Assembly (NCBI GenBank): GCA_036927565.1
Contig: JAYESD010000001.1
Span: forward strand, 14,694,001-14,758,000
Length of the DNA stretch: 64,000 nt
Reading direction: 5' to 3'
Origin: Tuctoria greenei
Taxonomy: Eukaryota > Streptophyta > Magnoliopsida > Poales > Poaceae
Part shown: one piece after another, positions 1 to 9,673 of the stretch
How positions within the stretch are numbered: the stretch's first letter is position 1
Layout: each line of letters opens with the position of its first letter
Translations under genes and position numbers: made by a program
Notes under the pieces: model-generated
The model's database searches: none
The model's input: only the letters and a program-made list of their open reading frames with translations
Told to the model about the DNA's origin: nothing

Positions 1-588
1 TGATATAGCTTGAAATCATGGTGAGTAGCATATGCAAGTAATATTCTAATAGATTCAAGCCTAGCTACGGGAGCAAATGTTTCGTCGAAATCCAAACCTT
101 CGACTTGTGAATACCCTTTGGCCACAAGTCGTGCCTTTTTCCCTTGTCACCACCTCGTGTTCGTCTTGCTTGTTGCAGAAGACCCATTTGGTGCCAACGA
201 CGTTGAACCTGGGTCTTTCGACTAGTTCCCACACCTCGTTCCGTTTGAAGTTGTTCAATTCTTCTTGCATTGCCACCACCCAATCCAGATCTTTTAATGC
301 ATCCTCAATCCTGCGCGGTTCCAAAAAGGATACAAAAGAGTAATGTTCACAAAAATTAGCAATTCGATATCTAGTAGTTACTCCCTTTTGGATGTCCCCG
401 ATTATGTTGTTGACGGGGTGATTTCTTTGGACACATTGGTGTACTCTTGGGTGCGGCACTTGTGGTCTTGAGTCTTCATGGTTATCTTCTACTCCCCCTA
501 GATGGTTGCCCTCATTTGTGTGTTGATCATCTTCATCTTCTTGAGGTTGATCTTGTGCAGAAGCTCCCCCTTGATCCATTTCCTCCAC
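1..588 (-). pseudogene. Copia X reverse transcriptase, N-terminal part (off left edge)
   Basis: An acidic, Gln-rich hinge follows integrase. It leads into the conserved RT entry region: W-V-V-A-M-Q-E-E-L-N-N-F near 300-280, then W-E-L-V-E-R-P and G-T-K-W-V-F-C-N-K. The frame breaks just after this block (near 130), and the RT catalytic region lies beyond the left edge. It is nearly colinear with copia A 7650-8050. A non-functional retrotransposon remnant. Confidence 0.8.
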
Positions 589-633
589 TTGTGGTTCATC
601 TTATTCATTTTGATTTGGAGGTGGCGCTCGTGG

Positions 634-1722
634 TCAAACATCTCCCAACGCCATTCGTCTCAACGCTTGACAAGGAGCTTCTTCTCTATCTAGCACACAT
701 TGATCAACTTGCTCTTCTTGAGAGCCATTAGTTTCATCGAACACTACGTCACGTGCAAATTCAACAAGTCCAGAGACCTTGTTGAAGACACAATAGGCGT
801 AAGTGTTTGAATCATAGCCAAGCAAGAAATCTTCATCGGACTTTGAAGCAAACTTTGAAGTCCTAGGCATCTTGTTCAAGATATAGCATTTAGAACTGAA
901 AACACGAAAATAGGAAATATTAGGTTTGTTACCCGTGAGTAGCTCATATGATGTCTTCTTGAGTAGGCGATGAAGACAGAGTCGATTTATGGCGTGACAA
1001 GCGGTGTTGACCGCTTCAGCCCAAAACTAATCTGATGTCTTGTACTCATCAAGCATTGTTCTCGCCATCTCTATGAGGGTTCAATTCTTCCTTTCGGAAA
1101 CTCCATTTTGTTGAGGTGAGTACGGTGCTGAAAATTCATGTTTGATGCCCTCTTTGTCTAGGTACTCCTCAACTTGAGTGTTCTTGAACTCCGTGCCATT
1201 GTCACTTCGTATGTTCTTGATCTTCAATGAGAACTCATTTTGGGCGCACTTGAAGAACTTCTTGAGGGTTCCTTGTGTTTCTGTCTTATCATGCAAAAAG
1301 AAAACCAAACATGAAGCGCAAAAAATCATCAAAAATTACTAAGCCATATTTGTTACCATCGATGCTTATGTAAGCGATTGGACCGAATAGATCCATGTGA
1401 AGTAGCTCGAGCGATCTTGTCGTTGTCATGACGTTCTTCACGGGATGGGGTGCTCCTACTTGCTTCCCGGCTTGGCACACACTACAAGGCCTGTCTTTCT
1501 TAAAAACAACATCCTTCAAACCTTGGATGTGATTGCCCTTGAGGAGTTTTTGAAGATTCCTCATACAAACATGTGCTAGCCATCTATGCCACAACCAACC
1601 CATGTTGGTATTTGCAATCAAGCATGTGTCAAGTTCGGCTTTATCTTTGTTGAAGTCAACAAGATAAAGTTTTCCCCTTAACACACCTTTGAATGCAACT
1701 GAGTCATCACTCCTTCTAGAGA
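634..1722 (-). pseudogene. Copia X GAG-pre-integrase and integrase (broken)
   Basis: The 1289-1684 segment shows the pre-integrase zinc finger (H-R-W-L-A-H then C-S-V-C-Q-A-G-K-Q) and the integrase start (L-L-H-M-D-L-F-G-P, first catalytic Asp). The 1081-1332 segment supplies the second Asp (I-R-S-D-N-G-T-E-F) and the Glu region (P-Q-Q-N-G-V-S-E-R-K). The 634-879 segment is the integrase C-terminal part (L-L-G-Y-D-S-N-T, V-F-D-E-T). The pieces lie in different frames, so several indels and stops break the protein. The equivalent region of copia A (8273-9568) is open throughout. The family is certain; function is lost. Confidence 0.85.
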
Positions 1723-1727
1723 CGGTC
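1723..1727. repeat. Target-site duplication of gypsy G, left copy (CGGTC)
   Basis: CGGTC abuts the terminal TGATGAG of the gypsy G LTR. The identical CGGTC at 32266-32270 abuts the terminal CTCATCA at the other end. Removing the insert and one copy restores the copia X frame between protease and pre-integrase, as in copia A near 9300. Confidence 0.9.
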
Positions 1728-1803
1728 TGATGAGTAGGTTTAGGACCGATCTTCCGAAAGGTAAGTCAATTGGGGTGGAGAACTCGACATTGATGATCCG
1801 CGG
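1728..1803 (-). repeat. Gypsy G 3' LTR, distal fragment
   Basis: These 76 bases match the start of the 5' LTR copy at 20121-20197 with few differences (TGATGAGTAGGTTTAGG start). The fragment is cut off by copia A at 1804, and the LTR resumes at 13534. Confidence 0.9.
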
Positions 1804-3393
1804 TGAATGTGGCCTAGAGGGGGGTGAATAGGCCTTTTTGATTTTTAGTCGAATCCTGCAACCCTTAGCAAATTGATCAAATCCCTAGATATCGGAATAG
1901 TCCGATAGAGTGTGGACTAGTCCGGTGCGTGCGGACTAGATTGATCAAGTTTGATCGATTATCTCGATCCTAGGATGTATGCAGCGAAAATATACTTGTA
2001 ATTGAAGTGTCACACTACTATGAACTAGGATGTACCACAAGTTAATCTTATATTCAATGTTTTAACGTAAAGTGAACAAGATTGATTGAAACCCTAGATT
2101 GATATGAAGAGTAAGAACAATATGCCCAAAGTAAGAACACAAGCTCTTTATCCCGTGGTTCGGTTCTCACAGAGGCAACCTACGTCCACGTTGAGGAGTC
2201 CACAAAAGGACCGGGTCTTCTCCAACCGTACCCTCGTCGGATCGCCATGGAGGCCAATCCTCTTCACTAATCACAAAGGGCAAATAACCAAATTCAAGGG
2301 GCCTTCTCACATGTTGAGGGCTCCCCAAGATTACAAGATGAACACCATCAAGAACACACTCTTAAGATCACAATGAGAACCACAGGAGTGTGTTAGGGAA
2401 TCAAACCAAGAGCTCAATGAGAGAAGAACCGCGTCTCTCCTTAGATCCAAAGTGTATCCTTGAAGGATTAAGCTTTCTTGCATTGGAATGCGTGGAGAGA
2501 TGAGTTTTCTAGGCTCTTGGAAGGTGTGACGGCGCAGGGGGTCGAGAGATATGAAAAATGGGCCGTGCACACCTATTTATATGGGGTTTCCAAAAGTTAT
2601 CGTTAGGGTTTAGAAAGATTGGACTAGTCCAGTGTGCTGTGTGTAGGAAACCCTAGGTGTCCCGAAATATCGGACTTGTCCGGCTAAGAGCGGACTTGTC
2701 CGATTTTGGTTCTGGAAATCTTCAGACTAGTCCAATACATATCGGACTTGTTCGGATAAGTGAAACCCTAAGTGAATTTAGGGAACAAGACTGCACTTAG
2801 AGGACTTGTCCGATTTAGGTTAGAGGGATTTCGGACTAGCCCGTACTAATATCGTACTTGTCCGATTGACATCGGAAAGATATCGGACTAGTCCAGTGTG
2901 TTATCGGACTTGTCCGATTTTTGTGCAACTTGTGAAGTGTTTGGGGGACTAGTCCGCACTAGGGAGGACTAGTCTAATTCTAGTTAGAGAGATATCAGAC
3001 TAGTCCGTGGTGATATCGGACTAGTCTGGTCTTTGAAAAACTGGATTGTGAGGACAAGTCCGCTTTGTGAGGACTTGTCTGATCTGGTGCAGAAAGATAT
3101 CATACTAGTCCGGGGTCAGTCGAACTAGTCCAGTCCTGTATAATTTTGTGCAATGTGTGATATTATATGTGCTTGAGCTCTTGGGGTGTGTTTCCTTAAC
3201 ACACTCCATACACAATGATCTACTACACTTGGTTCTTGAGCTCTTTTCCACATTGCCCCTCATTCTCCTTTCTTTTTGGCATTTTGTTCATTCTCTCATT
3301 AGAACATGTGCTCATCTCAACAATGTGGTTAGGATCTCATTTGCTTGTCATAGATCAACCAAAACCCACAAGGGATTCTTAGATGCACTTTGA
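1804..3393 (-). repeat. Copia A 3' LTR (1590 bp)
   Basis: It starts TGAATGTGGCCTAGAGG in plus sense and ends AGATGCACTTTGA. The canonical terminal dinucleotide next to the PPT is mutated compared with the 5' LTR (ACTTTCA). Between about 1890 and 3140 it carries many copies of GGACTAGTCC or GGACTTGTCC palindromes. It holds a 146 bp block (3082-3227) that is deleted from the 5' LTR. Confidence 0.9.
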
Positions 3394-3395
3394 AT

Positions 3396-3409
3396 CGTCC
3401 CCTTTTTGG
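3396..3409 (-). other. Copia A polypurine tract
   Basis: On the minus strand this reads CCAAAAAGGGGACG, immediately before the 3' LTR. It is the classic plus-strand primer of this copia lineage, usually AAAAAGGGGGAG followed by the LTR start. The stretch 3410-3871, between the PPT and the end of the extra ORF, shows nothing else recognisable. Confidence 0.75.
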
Positions 3410-3871
3410 TGATTGATGACAACCAATTGAGATTTCACAAAAAATGATAAAAAGTTGAGATTTTCATAAAGTGTGCACATACGAGTTTGAAAAACATTAA
3501 GCAATGAAAACATAGTTCATATGTGCACTCTTTATGGTGGGATGCAAAACTAAGTATGTATAAACAATAATCATGATGAGAATAACATAATTGACATCAA
3601 CATATTAACAACAAGCATATATGTCATTTTTGGAGCAAAATCATAGATTTCATACATATTTTCATAAGCAGTTCATAACTTTGCATCACAGGACCAAAAG
3701 TACCAAAAGAGCATAATATAAGTCTTACAACCCACAAAGAGACAAAAGACACAAAAAGATAGCTCTCCTCGCAGCTTACAGCTAAAGCCTAAGACTCCTA
3801 AGACTCCCCCTCAATCTCTCCTCCTTTGGCATCAAGACACCAAAAAGAAGGAGAGGAGGGACCTAAGGTCT

Positions 3872-5420
3872 TCAAGCCTCGCTGTCGGTCCTCTCATCGT
3901 CTTCATCTTCATTCTCGGGCTGATGAGGAGGAGGAATGGTACCACTCGAGTCCCCAATGCCAAAATAGGCAAGCTCGGAGGGAGTCAAGGGCCTGAGCTT
4001 GGTGAAATCAGAATCATCAGAAATGACTGGAGATCCAATGGGTTCGATCTCCAGCTTCTGGCAAATATGCTTCACATTCTCTTTGACATATCTCATATCA
4101 GCCTTCCTTCTCTTATTCAGCTTATGAGTGTTCACTTCCGCCTTCTTGCAAGAGGCAAAATAGCTGACAAGTACTTCAATATGCCACTTGGTGACTGCTT
4201 TTGAGGAGGGGCCCTATTGGCAGGAGCAGCCCTAGCATCTCCACTAGCTCTCACTGGAGCCTCTGCACTGGAGGAGGGAGAAGGAGCAGCTTGAACACTT
4301 GCTTGTTGAGGCTTCTGGGGCCTCAATGATGTGTGCTCCACATCCTTCACAAATTCTATCCCTGTGACCTTCTCAATCATAAACATCAGATAAGGTGCAT
4401 AGCCACAGGACCTGTTTGGAGTACAGGATATGTTCACCATGTTTTTCCAAATGTAGTTAAAGACATCAAACTTTTTGTCTTTGCTTATGACCTTCATCAA
4501 GGTCCTGAGATATCCCTGCACACTTCCAGCATCCCCATCCTTGGGGGCAATGGTCTTCCTGAGGACCCTGTTCAACACCACAAAGAAAGACTTCATGTTC
4601 TTGGTGGAAGGAGGATTGAACTTTGAGTAGGGTTCATAAAGAAACTTCATCCTGTCCTTCTCAATGACACCAATGTTGTGAATTATCAAATTGTCATTGC
4701 TGGAGGTGTCAAGATGTAGCAATCTTGCAAATTCTTCATATGTAATGGTGTACTTGGATCCATGAGTCATCCAAGTCACCCGCTCTTCCTCATCACTAGC
4801 AAAGTGGTAAGTAGCATAAAATTGGGCTATGACTTCATCACTCCAGTTGTTTCTGAAGGCAAAGAGATCCTTCAAGCCATGCCTTTCAATTGCCTCGACT
4901 ACCTCCACAAAGGGTGAGCAACTCTTCCTCTCAATGTGCGCCCAATCTATCCACTGGCTGCGCACAACGGGGGTCTTAATTGGGAGATAGACAGTCTTGT
5001 AAAAATCTACATGGAAGTTACTCCAGAACCTCCCATCAGCAGCTTGCTTGGGTCGGCTGTAACAATCCACATTTCTGAACTTTGCAGCCATGTCGATGCC
5101 CTTGCCATTGAATCTTTCCTCAGCAGGATCCCGGGCCCCTTCCCTTGGAGCTGACATCTTGAGGGGGCAATCGGGCCTGTTGCAATCCCTTTGCCCTTAC
5201 CCTTTGCTTGGCGAGCACTTGCCGAGCTAGGGCCACCTCCAGCTAAAGCCTTGGAGGCAGGCTTCTTTGCGAGCACCTTCCATCGAGCCTGGGGAGGAGA
5301 AGGATCCAGCTCGGATGGGCGCTCTTGGCGCTTCTTGCTTTGGCCTGTCGAGGACCGAAGCACGGCTTTGTGGTCCATCTCGGCCTCGAAATTAGAGATT
5401 TTGTTGTTGGTGCTCGACAT
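3872..5420 (-). pseudogene. Copia A extra 3' ORF of unknown function (env-like position), frameshifted
   Basis: A third ORF lies between RNase H and the 3' LTR, where SIRE/Maximus elements carry an extra or envelope-like gene. The N-terminal part (5420 to ~5160) is basic and Ser/Pro-rich. The core (5157-4132) is about 340 residues, with motifs such as A-Q-F-Y-A-T-Y-H-F and Y-E-E-F-A-R-L-L resembling the plant transposon-protein domain found in such ORFs. The tail (4135-3872) ends in an acidic run E-D-E-D-D-E-R. Frameshifts lie near 5155 and 4135. I see no signal peptide or convincing transmembrane helix, so an envelope role is not supported. Function unknown. Confidence 0.6.
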
Positions 5421-6378
5421 TGTCCTGATATGGATTTCACAAGGTATTGATGAGAATAGATGGCAAGGAATTGCATTGAGGAATTAAGAAGTTAGGGTTG
5501 AGTTCAGAAAAATCGGAGTAGTCCGGTGTACACGCACGGACTAGTCCGGTTGACCGGACTTGTCCGTGCATGGACCGAACTTGTCCGATATTCAACCTCT
5601 AAAACCCTAACTATGAGTCAAATGGTGATTCCTAATGCACAAATAGCTTAGCATCAATGTAATACATCAAGGAGGCATGTATATGGTGAAAGGAACTAAG
5701 CTAGTTGATCAACATTGAAGGAAATAGCATTTTCTAGGTTTGGGATGATATTTTACCGAAAGTCCTTGATTCTCGGAGATGTAGGGGTTGAAGGAGCGGA
5801 CAAGTCCGTGGTCTTCAATCCCTACGTGAAGGAGATCGATTTCCACCCAAACTTGAGGAATTTTGATGGAGGAATCGCCAAATCGCCTTGGGGAGCTCGA
5901 GCGTGGAGAGAGAAAGCTTGAGGCAAGTGTGAGGGTGAGGAAGGTTAGGGTTTGGCGGCAGCTAGGGTTATGGACACAAAAAATTGGACTTGTCTGAAAA
6001 TGATCGGACTAGTCCGAACGTTTCCAGAGCATATATCGGACTAGTCTGTGGTGTACCAGACTAGTCCGGACCTACAGTCACTCTGCTGACTAGCCTGCAT
6101 GGGTGGACTAGTCCGGGCAACAACGGACTAGTCCGTGGTCACCAGGGAAGAAATACTTAGCCCACTCATGTATATTCGAAGATACTCATTAAGAAAATAG
6201 GGAGGCAAAGCAAATCATATAATATTGATGAATATGATCAATAAGCATACAACAATCAAGCAATGACCATAATTCACCAAGATCTAGTAGTTGACATAGT
6301 TTTTCGGAAAATTTGATAGAGATGATTTTCACAACACAATCAATGAATTTTGAAGATAGCATTCAGGTATACAAGATT
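5421..6378. other. Copia A spacer between RNase H and the 3' ORF, with palindrome clusters
   Basis: No supported coding sequence. Two clusters of the GGACTAGTCC/GGACTTGTCC family occur at about 5515-5600 and 5980-6140, with a stray copy near 5800. These are the same motifs that fill the LTRs, here outside them. The rest is AT-rich. Confidence 0.6.
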
Positions 6379-8049
6379 TCAAGCCACATTCCGAGCGTCA
6401 AGGATATTTAGTTCATTTCGGAGCTCGCAAAAGCGCTTTTCATCAAGTGACTTGGTGAATATATCGGCTACTTGCTTTTCGGTATTGACATGTGAAATGG
6501 CTATATCTCCCTTCATTGAATGGTCTCTCAAAAAGTGATGCCGGATGTCTATGTGTTTGGTCCTAGAGTGCTCAACGGGATTATGGGCAATTTTAATGGC
6601 ACTCTCATTATCACAAAGGAGTGGAATACGGTTTATATTATAACTGTAATCCCTTAGAGTTTGTCGCATCCAAAGAAGTTGTGCACAACAACTTCCGGCT
6701 GCAACATACTCCGCTTCGGCGGTGGATAGGGCAATGGAGTTTTGTTTCTTGGAGGACCAAGAAACTAGATATCTTCTTAGGAATTGGCATGTACTGGAGG
6801 TACTTTTTCTATCTACTTTGCATCCAGCATAATCTACATCGGAGTAACCAATGAGATTGAATTTGGAACCTTTGGGATACCAAAGGCCTAGGTTGGGTGT
6901 AAGAACTAAATACCGCAAGATTTTCTTAACGGTTGTCAAATGACACTCTTTTGGGTTGCCTTTAAACCTTGCACACAAGCATACACTCAACATAATGTTT
7001 GGCCTAGATGCACATAAGTAGAGTAGAGATCCAATCATGGAGCGCTATACCTTTTGATCGACGTTTGGTCCATCTTCATTGAGATCCAAGTGGCCATTCG
7101 TTGCCATGGGAGTCTTTATAGGCTTTGCCTTGTCCATTCCAAACTTCTTGAGTATGTCTTGAGTGTACTTAGTTTGGCTTATGAACGTCCCTTCCTTTTG
7201 TTGCCTCACTTGGAATCCCAAGAAGTACTTTAGCTCTCCCATTATAGACATCTCAAACCTATCTGTCATAATCTTACTAAATTCCTCACAAAAAGATTTA
7301 GTAGTTGAACCAAAGATTATATCATAAACATAAATTTGACAAATAAAGAGATCATTGTCAAAGTTCTTTGTAAACAATGTATAATCTACTTTACCGATCT
7401 TAAAACCATTTTCAATTAAGAAATCTCTAAGACACTCATACCAAGCTCTAGGAGCTTGTTTGAGGCCGTAGATAGCCTTATGCAATTTAAAGACGTGGTC
7501 AGGGAACTCTTCATCTTCAAACCCGGGGGGTTGCTCTACATACACCTCCTCCTTGATTGGTCCGTTGAGGAAGACGCTTTTTACATCCATTTGATAGAGC
7601 TTAAAATCATAGTGAGTTGCATATGCAAGTAATATTCTAGTAGACTCAAGTCTAGCACCTGGAGCAAAGGTTTCATCGAAATCCAAACCTTCGACTTGTG
7701 AATACCCTTTGGTCACAAGTTGTGCCTTGTTCCTTGTCACCACCCCGTGTTCGTATTGTTTGTTGCAGAAGACCCATTTGGTGCCGACAACGTTGAATTT
7801 GGGTCTTTCGACTAGTTCCCACACCTTGTTCCATTTGAAGTTGTTGAGTTCTTCTTGCATGACCACTACCCAATCCGGATCCTTCAATGCATCCTCAACC
7901 TTGCGCGGTTCCAAAAAGTATACAAACGAATAATGCTCACAAAAATTAGCTATGCGAGATCTAGTAGTTACTCCCTTTTGGATGTCACCAATGATGTTAT
8001 CGATTGGGTGATCCCTTTGGACGCATTGATGTACTCTTGGGTGTGGCAC
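6379..8049 (-). pseudogene. Copia A reverse transcriptase and RNase H
   Basis: A nearly continuous RVT_2 domain (8049-7045) is followed, after one in-frame stop at 7045, by copia RNase H (7038-6379). Visible RT blocks are G-T-K-W-V-F-C-N-K, Q-M-D-V-K-S-V-F-L-N-G and Y-G-L-K-Q-A-P-R-A-W-Y. The catalytic box reads Y-V-Y-D where the family has Y-V-D-D, so a catalytic aspartate is lost. RNase H shows G-Y-S-D-V-D-Y-A-G, L-S-T-A-E-A-E-Y and R-T-K-H-I-D-I-R. It ends upstream of the spacer and the extra ORF. Enzymatically dead as it stands. Confidence 0.9.
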
Positions 8050-8272
8050 TTGCGGTCTTGAATCTTCATGGTCATCTTCTCCCCCCCCCTAGATGGTTGC
8101 CCTCATTTACATGTTGATCATTTTCATCTTCTTGAGGTTGATCTTATATGGAGGCTCCCCCTTGATCATTGGCCTCCATTTGCGGTTCATCTTCCTCATG
8201 CACATGTAGAGGTGGCTCTTGTGGTCGAACATCGCCTAACGCCATTCTTCTCAATGCTTGACAAGGAGCTTC

Positions 8273-9600
8273 TTATCCATATAGCACACATGGATCAACT
8301 TGCTCCTTTTGGGAGCCGTTAGTTTCATCGAACACTACGTCACGTGCTACTTCAACAAGTCCGGAGGTCTTGTTGAAGACACGATAGGTGTAAGAGTTCG
8401 AATCATAACCAAGCAATAAACCTTCATCGGACTTCGAAGCGAACTTTGAAGTCCTAGGCTTCTTTTTCAAAATATAGCATTTAGAACCGATATATGAAAT
8501 ATTAAGCTTGTTACCAGTAAGTAGCTCATAGGATGTCTTCTTGAGTAGTCGATGAAGATAAAGTCGATTTATGGCGTGGCAAGCGGTGTTAACCGCTTCC
8601 GCCCAAAATCGATCCGAGGTCTTGTACTCGTCGAGCATTGTTCTCGCCATCTCTATGAGGGTTCGTTTCTTCCTTTCGACAACTTCGTTTTGTTGAGGGG
8701 AGTAAGGTGTTGAGAATTTGTGATTTATGCCTTCTTCGTCTAGGTACTCCTCAACTTGTGTGTTCTTGAACTCCGTTCTGTTGTCGCTTCGATTGTTCTT
8801 GATCGTCAATGAAAACTCATTTTGAGCATGCTTGAAAAACTTCTTCAAGGTTCCTTGTGTTTCTGTCTTATCATGCAAAAAGAACACCCAAGTGAAGCGA
8901 GAAAAATCATCAACAACTACTAATCCATATTTGTTATCGCTAATGCTTATGTAAGCAATTGGATCGAATATGTCCATGTGGAGTAGCTCGAGTGGTATTG
9001 TTGTAGTCATGACGTTCTTCGCGGGATGAGGTGCTCCAACTTGCTTTCCGGCTTGGCACGCGCTACAAGCCCTGTCTTTCTCAAAAACAACATACTTTGA
9101 ACCTCGGATGTGATCGCCCTTGAGGAGTTTTTGAAGATTCCTCATACCAACATGCGCTAGCCGTCTATGCCACAACCAACCCATGTTGGTCTTTGCAATC
9201 AAGCATGTGTCAAGTTCGGCTTTATCTTTGTTGAAGTCAACAAGATAAAGCTTTCCCTTTAACATACCCTTGAATGCAATGGAACCATCACTCCTTCTAG
9301 AAACGGTCACACCCTCATTAGTGAACAAGCAATTATAACCTTTGTCACATAATTGAGATATGGACAACAATTTATAATCTAAGGAATCAACATGTAACAC
9401 ATGAGAAAGAGTATGTTGAGATGATATGGCAATTTTACCGGTACCGAGCACCTTTCCTTGACTATTGTCTCCAAAATAGATGCCCTCGCTTGGATACTCA
9501 TTTTCTTCATACTCAACGAACATCCTTCTTTCTCCGGTCATATGGTTGGTGCAACCACTGTCTAGCACCCATTTAGATCCACCGGAGGAATAGGCCTACA
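8273..9600 (-). pseudogene. Copia A protease and integrase
   Basis: The open frame begins at the protease active site D-S-G-C-T-N-H near 9565. It continues through the GAG-pre-integrase zinc finger (H-R-R-L-A-H, C-S-A-C-Q-A-G) into integrase, with catalytic Asp in L-L-H-M-D, Asp in R-S-D-N-R-T-E-F and Glu in V-V-E-R-K. The usual Gly of the second motif is Arg. The frame ends at 8273, and about 220 bp with stops separates it from RT. The start is an internal codon of the original polyprotein rather than a true initiator; the upstream gag frame is shifted. Confidence 0.88.
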
Positions 9601-9673
9601 ACAATAAATCAAGCCTTGGTTTTAGGTACCCAATCTTGCTTGGGTCCTTCGAGGTTAGTCACAAGGGATTTGG

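Larger units (their letters stand above)
1..1727 (-). mobile_element. Copia X, left internal part (integrase and start of RT), cut by gypsy G
   Basis: This is the downstream half of a SIRE/Maximus-like Ty1/copia polyprotein read on the minus strand. From right to left it holds the GAG-pre-integrase zinc finger, the integrase core, the integrase C-terminal part and the first part of reverse transcriptase, then runs off the left edge. At 1723-1727 it stops at CGGTC, directly followed by the gypsy G LTR. The same CGGTC restarts at 32266, and the reading frame continues there into copia X's protease. These are therefore two halves of one element, not two fragments. The right half and the 5' LTR are annotated at 32266-46817. 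Confidence 0.85.

Noticed and set aside
1..1727. An independent truncated copia fragment
   Set aside because: The CGGTC repeat and frame continuity with 32266 onward show it is the other half of copia X, split by gypsy G.
1890..3140. CRISPR-like array from the repeated palindromes
   Set aside because: Spacing and repeat sequence are irregular, the repeats lie in a eukaryotic LTR, and they recur in every LTR of the family.
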